Below, one piece after another: positions 1 to 7,123 of a DNA stretch of 8,731 nt. Below the pieces are notes generated by a model. The model was not told the origin of the DNA and did no database searches. It saw only the letters and a program-made list of their open reading frames with translations. Within the stretch, counting starts at the first letter, position 1, and every line of letters starts with the position of its first letter. Source of the stretch: Acidiferrobacter sp. (lineage in GTDB: Bacteria; Pseudomonadota; Gammaproteobacteria; Arenicellales; UBA868); assembly GCA_002694065.1 (NCBI GenBank), contig NZKZ01000135.1:1-8731 (forward strand). Reading direction: 5' to 3'. The translations under genes and the position numbers were made by a program.

Positions 1-573
1 GACATGCGCTTCTTTTTGCTCGTCACGCAAAATAAATTCGGGGCCCAGCAGATCCAGCAGCTTTGCCGCATCGTACTGAACGATCTCAAGACCGCTGCAT
101 TTTGTTGGCCCATCCATCGCAAAGGTGCCCACCACAAGATGCCCGCCAGGCAGGAGTGCTTGCTCTAGCGCTGCACGGTAAGCAGCACGTAGCTCGGGGT
201 CTGTCAGAAAATGCAGAACAGCACGATCATGCCAAAGATCATACGAGCGATCAGGCAAATATTCGGTCACGTCCGCCACCTGCCAACGGACCTGATCGGC
301 TCGGGCACCGAGGCGGCGCCGGCTTAGGTCAAGGGCGGCTTTCGCGATATCCAGCACCGTGACGTCCAAATAACCCTCATCCAGCAGGTGGTCCACGAGC
401 ACACTGGCGCCTGCGCCGACGTCAATCAGTGCTGCGTTCTTTTCTATTTGGCAGGATCGAATCAGCGAAAGAGAAGTATCAGGGTGTGACTGGTACCAGC
501 TCACCTCATCCGTCGGTCGGCGACCATAGACGGACTGCCAGTGAGTCTCGCGGGTTTGGTCCCTTTGGCTCAC
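1..573 (-). CDS. Class I SAM-dependent methyltransferase (C-terminus cut by window edge)
   Basis: The minus strand stays open from a GTG at 573 to the window edge, giving 191 residues without a stop. This is a Rossmann-fold SAM methyltransferase. Motif I is IDVGAGAS (residues 50-57), an acidic residue ends strand 2 (D75 in VTVLDIA), and D101 in QVADV would contact the adenine. YDLWHDRAVLHFL (111-123) follows and is typical of a family of small methyltransferases about 200 residues long, so probably only some 10-25 C-terminal residues are missing. The substrate is unknown. The gene begins 13 bases after the phnY stop, so it is probably the distal gene of the same transcript. No good Shine-Dalgarno precedes the GTG, so translation may depend on coupling to phnY. 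The GTG is chosen because SQRDQTRETHWQSVYG resembles the family N-terminus and no better in-frame start is near. The fold is secure; the function and its link to phosphonate use are not. Confidence 0.85.
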   Translation of the reverse strand, partial: MSQRDQTRETHWQSVYGRRPTDEVSWYQSHPDTSLSLIRSCQIEKNAALIDVGAGASVLVDHLLDEGYLDVTVLDIAKAALDLSRRRLGARADQVRWQVADVTEYLPDRSYDLWHDRAVLHFLTDPELRAAYRAALEQALLPGGHLVVGTFAMDGPTKCSGLEIVQYDAAKLLDLLGPEFILRDEQKEAHV

Positions 574-586
574 AGATACCGTTACG

Positions 587-2032
587 CTACCAGGGCAGGG
601 AATAGGTCTTCACTGTGGTGTAGCTTTTCATCGCTTCAATGACGCCCTCTTTGTAGCCGAGTCCTGAATCCTTCACTCCGCCGAACGGCGACATCTCAAT
701 GCGGTATCCGGGGACTTCCCAGATATTCACCGTCCCCGTCTTGAGTTCCGACACAAAACGGGTGATATGGTCCCATCGATTGGTGCACACCCCGGTAGAC
801 AGGCCAAAGGCCGTCCCGTTATCCACTGCAATGGCATCATCGATATCCTTGACGCGGATAATCGGGATGGGCGGACCAAAGGTTTCCTCGACGACGAGTT
901 CCGCATTTCTCGGCACATGATCCAAAACGGTTGGGGAGTACAGGGCGCCCTGTCGGTCGTTGCCATAGAGTAGCGTAGCCCCCTCACTGATGGCGGCATC
1001 GACCCGGGTTTCAAAAAGTTGTGCGGCCCCCTCGTGCACGACGGTTCCCATATCCGTATCGGAAGACATCGGATCACCGTACCGGATCTTTTGCGCCTCG
1101 CTGACCACGAGTGGCGCAAATTCATCCGCAACGCTTTCAACACAAAGGACGCGCTTAACCGCGGTACAGCGCTGGCCGGAGTTCTTCGTCGCGCCCTGTA
1201 CGGCCATTGCCGCCGCTTTTTCGAGATCAGCGTCTTCCATGACGATCAGAGAAGAATTGCCTCCAAGCTCCAATACGGTGCGGCGATAGCCCGCATGATT
1301 AGCGATATGCTTCCCGACGGCCACCCCTCCGGTGAAGGTGATCAGTTCAATATGGTCATTGGTGATCATCTCCTCACCAATATCCCCAGGAAGTCCTGTC
1401 ACGACCGAGAACATCTCGGGTGGCAGTCCGGCTTCGTAGAGCACATCTGCCAGCAGGAGTGCGGTCAGCGGCGTCAGCTCGGTCGGCTTACAGACCATGC
1501 AGTTATTCGTGGCAATCGCGGGTGCCACCTTGTGAGCAACCATATTCATCGGATGATTAAACGGTGTAATCGCAGAGATTGCCTTCAGCGGGTCGCGCTG
1601 GGTGTATATCCGTCGCTGCTTGCCGTGAGGCGTAAGATCACATGAGAAAATCTCACCGTCATCAATAATGCAAAGCTGCCCCGCCAGGCTGAACACATCA
1701 AAAGCCCGACCCACTTCATAAAGGGAATCCTGTTTAGAGATTCCCAATTCCGCAGTAATCAGATCTGAAATCTCATCGCGCCGCGACGTCAGAATCTCTG
1801 CGGTACGCATCAGAATCTGCTGGCGCTCATAACGGGTCAGTGTCGGTGTATAGGCGGCGGCAATATCAAAGGCCCGGGCAACGTCCTCCCGAGTCGCACA
1901 AGGGACAGTCCCCACGACGCTGTTGTCCCAAGGATTGAAGACCTCGATACGTTCATCCCGGTCAGGCTTTTCACCGCCGATCCGCAAGGTCTCATGAATT
2001 GGGGCTCTGGTCATCTCGGCAGCGTCGTTCAT
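587..2032 (-). CDS. phnY: Phosphonoacetaldehyde dehydrogenase PhnY
   Basis: This NAD(P)-dependent aldehyde dehydrogenase of 481 residues oxidises phosphonoacetaldehyde to phosphonoacetate in the cytoplasm, feeding PhnA. The catalytic set is complete: nucleophile C289 in NSGQRCTAVKR, general base E255 in LELGG, oxyanion N159 in PFNH and cofactor-binding K182 in CKPTELTP. R109, H160 and R288 align with the residues reported to bind the phosphonate group in Sinorhizobium meliloti PhnY (recalled as Arg108, His159, Arg290). This separates it from general aldehyde dehydrogenases. Long blocks such as GEIFSCDLTPHGK and NIWEVPGYRIEMSPFGG, and the C-terminal SLPW, also match that enzyme from memory. 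The ATG overlaps the phnA stop by 4 bases (ATGA) and has a strong GGAGGA site 6 bases upstream, so its translation is probably coupled to phnA. Length is normal and no lesion is seen. Confidence 0.95.
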   Translation of the reverse strand: MNDAAEMTRAPIHETLRIGGEKPDRDERIEVFNPWDNSVVGTVPCATREDVARAFDIAAAYTPTLTRYERQQILMRTAEILTSRRDEISDLITAELGISKQDSLYEVGRAFDVFSLAGQLCIIDDGEIFSCDLTPHGKQRRIYTQRDPLKAISAITPFNHPMNMVAHKVAPAIATNNCMVCKPTELTPLTALLLADVLYEAGLPPEMFSVVTGLPGDIGEEMITNDHIELITFTGGVAVGKHIANHAGYRRTVLELGGNSSLIVMEDADLEKAAAMAVQGATKNSGQRCTAVKRVLCVESVADEFAPLVVSEAQKIRYGDPMSSDTDMGTVVHEGAAQLFETRVDAAISEGATLLYGNDRQGALYSPTVLDHVPRNAELVVEETFGPPIPIIRVKDIDDAIAVDNGTAFGLSTGVCTNRWDHITRFVSELKTGTVNIWEVPGYRIEMSPFGGVKDSGLGYKEGVIEAMKSYTTVKTYSLPW

Positions 2033-3291
2033 GAATCATCCTCCACGACATGATTCAGTGTGTGGTTAAAAATATCGAAGTTACGACGACCCGTTGCATC
2101 CGCTTCAAGGCAACGGTTCACAATAAAGGGCACCCGTTGCTCAGAGAGTCCTCCGTGCGAGCGCAAAGGATCCTTCAGGCCGGACAAATCATGCTTCTCG
2201 GGAGCACTGCCCAGTACATGATCACCCGTACTGATCACGACGAGATCACCAATGCGGTCGGAAGGCAGACCGAACAACTCACAGGCCTCGTTTCGGGTCA
2301 GGACTTTTTCGACTCCGGTCACCCCGTCCAAAGCTTCACGGGCACGGGCATGATCCGAATGACTGTCCAGATAGACCGTGGCGAATCCACCCAGCGCACC
2401 GTGATGGACCACGTAAGGGTCTGTAATCGGCAGAATCACTCGAAAATCACTTAATCCCGCCTGCACGAACAACGGCTCGAGATAGATGACGTTTGGCTCA
2501 CCCGCCGAAGCATGCTTGGCTTTCATGCCGTGATCAGCAGTGAGGGCAATAGTGGCACCCATCGCGTCGAGTTTGGCCAGATATCCGTCCATCATCGCAT
2601 AAAACGCGTTGGCGACCGGCGACCCTGGAGCATGCTTGTGCTGAATGTAATCCGTCGTGGACAGATACATGATGTCCGGGCGCATTGACTCCATCAGCAC
2701 AACCCCCGAGGCAAAGACGAATTCGGACAACTCTGCACTGTAAACATCCGGAACCGGCATTCCCACACGATCGACAATATTCTCTATGCCATGCTCGGCC
2801 AATGTCGCCTGGTCGGCAAGTTCTGAGGAGAAGCACACTGCATTTCCTTCAGCGATATCCAAACCCACGCCCAGCAAGCGGCGCAGTTTGTCCTTTGCCG
2901 TCACGACTGCCACCTTGGCCCCGGCCTGGTTAAATCCTGACAGAATGGTGGGCACCCGCAATAGCGCCGGGTCGTTCATCATTACCTCGACATCATTTTC
3001 TGTGTCGTAATAAAAGTTGCCACAGATACCATGCGCCGCCGGAGGTACTCCGGTGACAATGGAAAGGTTGTTCGGATTGGTAAAGCTCGGCACGACACAA
3101 TCGGCAAAACCGAACGTCGCGTTTTCGCGAAGCGACGCAAAAAACGGTGCTTGGCCTGCCTCAATCGCCCGCTCGATATAACCCCCATGGTCGGATCCTT
3201 CACCGCCAGGTTCGGAACCGTCCACACAAACCACCACTAGGGGTTGCTTGGGCCACGCATAATCTCTCTGGTTGACGGATATCGTCTTCAT
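2029..3291 (-). CDS. phnA: Phosphonoacetate hydrolase PhnA
   Basis: This 420-residue alkaline-phosphatase-superfamily enzyme cleaves the C-P bond of phosphonoacetate to acetate and phosphate using two zinc ions. All expected active-site positions are visible: D24 in CVDGSEP, nucleophile T71 in SFTNPNN, D214 and H218 in TTDYIQHKH, D253-H254 in TADHGMKAKH, and H379 in LRSHGG. K133 and K135 in TAKDK would bind substrate. Blocks such as LPITDPYVVHHGALG and AEKHDLSGL are characteristic of true PhnA rather than nucleotide pyrophosphatases. It is unrelated to the E. coli protein also called PhnA. One oddity is a glycine-rich stretch, GGEGSDHGG, just after the first zinc ligand. D24 to T71 is 47 residues, against 39 in characterised PhnA proteins as I recall them. 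The ATG start has only a weak ribosome site (CAGAG). The gene follows phnW by 71 bases and overlaps phnY by 4. Confidence 0.95.
   Translation of the reverse strand: MKTISVNQRDYAWPKQPLVVVCVDGSEPGGEGSDHGGYIERAIEAGQAPFFASLRENATFGFADCVVPSFTNPNNLSIVTGVPPAAHGICGNFYYDTENDVEVMMNDPALLRVPTILSGFNQAGAKVAVVTAKDKLRRLLGVGLDIAEGNAVCFSSELADQATLAEHGIENIVDRVGMPVPDVYSAELSEFVFASGVVLMESMRPDIMYLSTTDYIQHKHAPGSPVANAFYAMMDGYLAKLDAMGATIALTADHGMKAKHASAGEPNVIYLEPLFVQAGLSDFRVILPITDPYVVHHGALGGFATVYLDSHSDHARAREALDGVTGVEKVLTRNEACELFGLPSDRIGDLVVISTGDHVLGSAPEKHDLSGLKDPLRSHGGLSEQRVPFIVNRCLEADATGRRNFDIFNHTLNHVVEDDS
2039..2044 (-). promoter_or_regulatory. Shine-Dalgarno site of phnY
   Basis: GGAGGA lies 6 bases before the phnY ATG, inside the last codons of phnA. 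It is the strongest ribosome site in the window. It fixes the phnY start and shows that phnY can recruit ribosomes even though it overlaps phnA by 4 bases. Confidence 0.85.
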
Positions 3292-3362
3292 ACTCTGATT
3301 CGCTTTGTATTTGTTTTGATCTGATCTTTGCTGGTGCCTACGCTCAGTGCGCCGGGCTTGAG

Positions 3363-4499
3363 TCAGTCAGCCGGACTGCCTGAGTCGACGCCCATCTCCT
3401 CCATGACAATGCGTACAGCTTCAAGCGCGCCGCGCATTTCACTGATACCAAGGCGTCCAATGCACCCCATCCGGAAACTTTCCGCCACGGTCAGTTTGCC
3501 TGGGTAGATGACATAACCTCTTTCGCTCAAGCCATCGTAGAAGCGCTGGAAATCAAATGCCGAATCCGCCGGCATTTTGAAGGTAACGATGATCGGCGCC
3601 TGCAGTGAATCCGGCAAAAGCGTCTCGAATCCCATGGCGCGCATTCCTGCGACCAGCACCTCGCAGTTCTCCCGGTAGCGTCCGCCCCGGCCTGCGACGG
3701 CACCTTCGGCATCGAACTCCTTCAACGCTTGATCAAACGCCAGGATACAGTGGGTTGGCGGCGTAAACCGCCACTGCCCGTTCGACTCTAATCCCCGCCA
3801 CTGCTGGTAAAGATCGAGACATAGACTATCCGAATTGCCCTCAGTTGCTGTGAGAGCAGATTCCGACGCCAGGCAGAATCCCATTCCGGGCGCGCCCTCA
3901 AGACATTTATTGCTCGAAGCCACCAAAGCATCGAAGTTGATCTCTTTCGCCGATACCGGCAGCGCACCAAACGCACTCATCGAATCGATAAGCAATGACC
4001 TGCCTGCCTCCGACACCACTCTTCCGACCGCTTCGATCGGATTGAGGATGCCCGTTGTGGTCTCACAGTGGACCACGGCAACATGTGTGATACCGGAATC
4101 CCCTGCAAGGCGCTCAGCCACCTGGCCGGGATCGACCGGTTTGTCCTCCGGCCACTGCAGCACATCTGACTGAAGACGGTGATACTCGCAAATCGCCTGC
4201 ATCCGCGCACCGTATGCCCCATTGATGAGAATCAGAACCTTCCCCGATGACGGGACAAAGTTGCTGAGCATCGCCTCCACGACGAAGGTCCCGCTGCCCT
4301 GAAGCGGTACGCAGACGTGCGACCCCTGCCCTTCAATGATTTCCACCAGACGGGCTCTGACGTGGCGGTTGATATCGATAAAGCGCTGATCGCGCGAGCC
4401 GTAATCGTGCAGCATTGCCTCTTTTACGGTACGCGAGGTGGTCAGCGGGCCGGGCGTCAGCAGCCAGGGATCCTGAGCGGGTTTTTCAGTCTGTGTCAC
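3363..4499 (-). CDS. phnW: 2-Aminoethylphosphonate-pyruvate transaminase PhnW
   Basis: This fold-type I, class V PLP aminotransferase of 378 residues transfers the amino group of AEP to pyruvate, giving phosphonoacetaldehyde and alanine. The N-terminal LLTPGPLTTSRTVKEAML (13-30) is the PhnW signature. PLP is held by K198 in SSNKCLEG, with D172 in IDSMSAFG contacting the pyridine nitrogen. HCETTTGILNPI (144-155), WRFTPPTH (243-250) and VIYPGKLT (330-337) match Salmonella PhnW from memory. R343 in SFRMGCIG is the likely carboxylate- or phosphonate-binding arginine. Serine-pyruvate and alanine-glyoxylate transaminases share the fold but lack this N-terminus. The start is a GTG at 4499 preceded by AGAGG at 7-base spacing. 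The nearby ATG at 4504 is out of frame and ends after two codons. The gene lies 81 bases after the class III PLP gene and 71 before phnA, in phnWAY order. Confidence 0.94.
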   Translation of the reverse strand: MTQTEKPAQDPWLLTPGPLTTSRTVKEAMLHDYGSRDQRFIDINRHVRARLVEIIEGQGSHVCVPLQGSGTFVVEAMLSNFVPSSGKVLILINGAYGARMQAICEYHRLQSDVLQWPEDKPVDPGQVAERLAGDSGITHVAVVHCETTTGILNPIEAVGRVVSEAGRSLLIDSMSAFGALPVSAKEINFDALVASSNKCLEGAPGMGFCLASESALTATEGNSDSLCLDLYQQWRGLESNGQWRFTPPTHCILAFDQALKEFDAEGAVAGRGGRYRENCEVLVAGMRAMGFETLLPDSLQAPIIVTFKMPADSAFDFQRFYDGLSERGYVIYPGKLTVAESFRMGCIGRLGISEMRGALEAVRIVMEEMGVDSGSPAD

Positions 4500-4506
4500 C
4501 CCATCA

Positions 4507-4511
4507 CCTCT
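4507..4511 (-). promoter_or_regulatory. Shine-Dalgarno site of phnW
   Basis: AGAGG sits 7 bases before the GTG at 4499 and supports that codon as the phnW start. The ATG at 4504 is only 2 bases from the site and opens a two-codon frame (ATG-GGG-TGA), so it is not a usable alternative. Confidence 0.75.
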
Positions 4512-4520
4512 TAAAAGATT

Positions 4521-4534
4521 TGCGACTTGTCGCA
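4521..4534 (-). promoter_or_regulatory. 14-base inverted repeat upstream of phnW
   Basis: TGCGAC-TT-GTCGCA is a perfect 6-base inverted repeat around a 2-base centre. It lies 22 bases before the phnW start, in the 81-base gap after the class III PLP gene. It is the clearest dyad in any spacer here and could be an operator half-site pair for a dimeric regulator or a short mRNA hairpin. No T-run follows, so it is not an intrinsic terminator. One such dyad in 8.7 kb could also arise by chance. Confidence 0.3.
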
Positions 4535-4580
4535 GTGAACTCTTGCGGCACTCATAACACTCACCACGCCGAGATGCCTG

Positions 4581-5984
4581 TTAGCCGCTCCAGAGGTTTT
4601 CACGAACCAGTTCATCCATCGTAGCCTCGATGCTCGCCCGCAGAATTCCAATCATTTCGTCACTCTGGCCACGATCAAGGATCAATGGCGGTGACATCAC
4701 ATTCAGGTGCGCAATAGGACGGACAATCAGCCCTCTTTGCTGACAATGCCGGGCGATCCGGTTGCCAATTTCGACTTCCGGCGCAAAAAGTTCCTTGCTT
4801 GCCTTGTCTGCAACGTTTTCGATACACATCATGAAGTGACTGCCCCGCACATCACCGACTATTGGGTAGTCCCCGAGCGTCTTGAGCTGAGACTCAAAAT
4901 ACGGCCCCACGTCCCGCACGTGACCGCAAATATCATCACGTTCCATGATCTCGATATTCTTGACCCCTGCCGCACAAACAACGGGGTGTCCGGAGTAAGT
5001 AAATCCGTGAGTGAACATGGCACCTTTCGCCTGGGGAACACTGATCACGTCGTAGATTTTTTCAGAAAGAATCGTCGCGGATAAAGGCAGGTATCCCGAG
5101 GAGATTCCCTTCGCACAGGTAATAACGTCAGGCACAAAATCAAAAACCGCCTCAGAGGCAAAGAAATGGCCCAGCCGGCCAAACCCGGTGACCACCTCAT
5201 CAGATATATAGAGCACATCGTACTTGTCACACACCTCACGGGTACGCCGGTGATATCCGGCCGGCGGCACGATGACCCCCCCGGCCCCCATAATCGGCTC
5301 GGCGATAAAACAGGCGACATTTTCAGGACCGAGTTCCAGGATCTTGTTCTCCAGATCACTCACGGTTTGATCACAAAAGGCTGCCTCGCTCATACCTTCA
5401 GGACGCCGATACGTATTCGGTGCCGGGATGTGGTGCACCAGATCTGGTGCCAGATCAAAACCCTGATGGTCGAAGGTGACCCCGGTCATCGACATGGCGA
5501 GATAAGTGCTGCCGTGGTATCCGTCGGTGCGCGCGATGATCTTCTTTTTGTTCGGTTGTCCCAGACGGTTGAAATAGAAATGAATGATTCGGATAGCGGT
5601 GTCGTTCGCCATGGAGCCGCCGGTCCCGAAGAAGACATGGTTTAGCGATCCGGGAGTCAGTTCGGCCAGTTTCGCTGCCAGCGTAGCCGCCGGCGGGGTC
5701 GTCAGGTGATTAAAGGTCGAATAGTAAGGAATCTGTCGCACCTGATCGGCAATAGCTTCAGCCATTTCATCATTGCCATATCCGATATTGACGCACCAAA
5801 GACCGCCGATGCCGTCCATGAAGCGATTGCCGTCTGAATCAAAGACATACGCACCCTCTGAATGCGACATGACCAGAGATCCCTCTTCCTTGAACGAAGC
5901 AAAGTCGGTCCAGGGATGGATATTGTGGTCACGATCTTTCTCCCACAGCGCTTTGGTGTCGTATTTTTTTTGCGGTGCTGACAT
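4581..5984 (-). CDS. Class III PLP-dependent enzyme: PbfA-type lyase or omega-aminotransferase
   Basis: This 467-residue protein belongs to the omega-aminotransferase branch of class III PLP enzymes. PLP lysine is K292 in ITCAKGISSGYLP, D262 in ISDEVVTGFGR contacts the pyridine nitrogen, and Y156-H157-G158 stacks on the ring. T329 in GFTYSGHP binds the PLP phosphate and R422 in IVRP is the usual carboxylate arginine. The phosphate-cup motif reads GTGGSMAND (120-128) instead of the common GSGSEAND, marking a distinct subgroup. I choose the ATG at 5984, which has AGAGGA 7 bases upstream, over the longer frame that opens with TTG at 6014. Directly upstream of phnW, it may be PbfA, which eliminates ammonia from (R)-1-hydroxy-2-aminoethylphosphonate to give phosphonoacetaldehyde. 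The acetylpolyamine amidohydrolase 72 bases upstream instead allows a diamine or other amine transaminase. The fold is certain; the reaction is open, with PbfA only slightly preferred on context. Confidence 0.85.
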   Translation of the reverse strand: MSAPQKKYDTKALWEKDRDHNIHPWTDFASFKEEGSLVMSHSEGAYVFDSDGNRFMDGIGGLWCVNIGYGNDEMAEAIADQVRQIPYYSTFNHLTTPPAATLAAKLAELTPGSLNHVFFGTGGSMANDTAIRIIHFYFNRLGQPNKKKIIARTDGYHGSTYLAMSMTGVTFDHQGFDLAPDLVHHIPAPNTYRRPEGMSEAAFCDQTVSDLENKILELGPENVACFIAEPIMGAGGVIVPPAGYHRRTREVCDKYDVLYISDEVVTGFGRLGHFFASEAVFDFVPDVITCAKGISSGYLPLSATILSEKIYDVISVPQAKGAMFTHGFTYSGHPVVCAAGVKNIEIMERDDICGHVRDVGPYFESQLKTLGDYPIVGDVRGSHFMMCIENVADKASKELFAPEVEIGNRIARHCQQRGLIVRPIAHLNVMSPPLILDRGQSDEMIGILRASIEATMDELVRENLWSG

Positions 5985-5991
5985 TGCTTTT

Positions 5992-5997
5992 TCCTCT
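5992..5997 (-). promoter_or_regulatory. Shine-Dalgarno site that decides the class III PLP gene start
   Basis: AGAGGA is placed 7 bases before the ATG at 5984. The longer frame starts at TTG (6014) with no purine-rich site in front, and its extra ten residues include this ribosome site as codons. The ATG is therefore the likely start. Confidence 0.8.
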
Positions 5998-6056
5998 TGA
6001 AAATTCTGACTCAACTTTATGAATAAAAAATGACTGACCCGATAGTGCGATGCTGG

Positions 6057-7082
6057 CTAGGCTTCAAATCCCTTAAGAACATTCACGGCATTCAGTCCGA
6101 CTTCTCCGATATCGTATCCGCCTTCCATCACAAACAGGGTAGGCATACCCAATCCACCGATGAGTTCGCCCGTTGTCAGATAATCCGGAGTCGTCAGTTT
6201 GAAGAAACTGATCGGGTCATGCTCGAACGTATCTACCCCGAGAGAGACCACCAGATACCGGGGCTCAAATTCGCGGATGTGATTCAAGGCGTCGGTCAGG
6301 GCTTCGCGCCATTGACTGAAAGGCGTTCCGGGCGGCATCGGGTAATTCCGGTTATAGCCCATCCCTGCACCCAATCCCATTTCGTCCGCATAGCCAAGGA
6401 AATGAGGGAAAGCGTCTTCAGGGTCACCATGCAGCGAGCAAAAAAGCACATCATCGCGCTCGTAAAAGATATCCTGCGTGCCGTTGCCATGATGGAAATC
6501 CACATCCAGGATAGCCACACGTTCCGAACCGCTATCCAGAAGATACTGGGCCGCAATCGCTGCATTATTGAGAAAACAATATCCGCCGAACATGTCCCGC
6601 GCTGCATGATGTCCGGGCGGGCGACACAGGGAGAACATTCCGGATTCCCCTGACACCAGGGCCTTGGCTCCCGTCAGCGCCACATCTTTTGATGCCAGCG
6701 CAGCTTCCCAGGTTCCCTCCGAGATCGAGGTTTCAGCCGCGAGCGCGTAATAGCCCAGTTTCCCCTCTATAAACCGGGGTGCCCGGCACTGCATCCGTCT
6801 TGCCGGCCAGACAGATGCCATTGCCTCACCGGCGTATCCGGTCTGACTCCATTCCTTCCAGGCAGTCTCAAGAAAGGCAACAAAATCAGCATCATGAATC
6901 CTCAGCACGGGATCCATTGAAAAGGATTCAGGCGCCTCCACCGGTCCCAGCTTGGCAGTGCGCACCGCCTCAACAACCATGTCAGCACGCGACGGACGTT
7001 CAAACGGCTTTACCAACTCACCGCCATACAGTTCGGTTTTCGCATCGCGCAACCGATGTTGTTCGCTGAAAATTGTTCTCAT
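6057..7082 (-). CDS. Acetylpolyamine amidohydrolase (class II histone-deacetylase superfamily)
   Basis: This 341-residue zinc hydrolase removes acetyl groups from N-acetylated amines. It has the same length and, as I recall, the same residue numbers as the Mycoplana ramosa acetylpolyamine amidohydrolase. Zinc ligands are D195 and H197 in DVDFHHGNGT and D284 in LGVDTFEHDP. H158 and H159 in RPPGHHA are the catalytic pair, and Y323 in MEGGYD stabilises the transition state. Y19, E106, E117 and F225, which shape the narrow acidic tunnel for cationic polyamines, are also present. The best prediction is therefore deacetylation of acetylputrescine, acetylcadaverine or acetylspermidine, although family members can act on other N-acyl amines. 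The start is ATG at 7082, where MRTIFSEQH matches the family N-terminus. A four-codon reading frame, ATG-ATG-ATG-CTA-TGA, overlaps this start and sits under the only plausible ribosome site. The gene lies 41 bases after the M20 gene. Confidence 0.93.
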   Translation of the reverse strand: MRTIFSEQHRLRDAKTELYGGELVKPFERPSRADMVVEAVRTAKLGPVEAPESFSMDPVLRIHDADFVAFLETAWKEWSQTGYAGEAMASVWPARRMQCRAPRFIEGKLGYYALAAETSISEGTWEAALASKDVALTGAKALVSGESGMFSLCRPPGHHAARDMFGGYCFLNNAAIAAQYLLDSGSERVAILDVDFHHGNGTQDIFYERDDVLFCSLHGDPEDAFPHFLGYADEMGLGAGMGYNRNYPMPPGTPFSQWREALTDALNHIREFEPRYLVVSLGVDTFEHDPISFFKLTTPDYLTTGELIGGLGMPTLFVMEGGYDIGEVGLNAVNVLKGFEA

Positions 7083-7123
7083 AGCATCATCATTTTCTCT
7101 CGATCTCGCGCACTAGCGCAGGT

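Noticed and set aside
63..362. Open frame of 99 codons on the plus strand at the left edge
   Set aside because: The minus strand here encodes clear methyltransferase motifs (IDVGAGAS, YDLWHDRAVLHFL), so the plus-strand frame is a shadow.
1019..1645. Open frame of 208 codons on the plus strand inside phnY
   Set aside because: It is antisense to a well-conserved aldehyde dehydrogenase, and its translation is rich in Arg, His and Cys with no recognisable domain. It is a shadow frame.
587..2032. Succinate-semialdehyde or generic aldehyde dehydrogenase as an alternative to PhnY
   Set aside because: The phosphonate-binding R109, H160 and R288, the PhnY-specific blocks and the phnWA context all favour phosphonoacetaldehyde dehydrogenase.
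3318..3326. GATC-T-GATC dyad upstream of phnA
   Set aside because: It is only 9 bases long, built from a self-complementary tetramer, and has no nearby promoter-like elements.
4496..4504. ATG-GGG-TGA mini frame overlapping the phnW GTG start
   Set aside because: The ATG is only 2 bases from the ribosome site, too close for use, while the GTG is at ideal spacing. The overlap is probably incidental.
5985..6014. Ten-residue N-terminal extension of the class III PLP enzyme from a TTG
   Set aside because: The stretch contains the AGAGGA ribosome site for the ATG at 5984, and the TTG has none of its own.
6008..6050. AT-rich spacer with a T-run (ATTTTTTATTCATAAAG on the minus strand) as terminator or promoter
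   Set aside because: No GC-rich stem precedes the T-run, so it is not an intrinsic terminator. The -35/-10 matches are too poor to call a promoter, though an internal one cannot be excluded.
6030..6653. Open frame of 207 codons on the plus strand across the 3' half of the amidohydrolase gene
   Set aside because: It overlaps a complete, conserved gene on the other strand and its translation shows no family features.
7108..7119. GCGC-ACTA-GCGC hairpin between the M20 and amidohydrolase genes
   Set aside because: The stem is only 4 base pairs and has no following T-run. It is too small to separate from chance.
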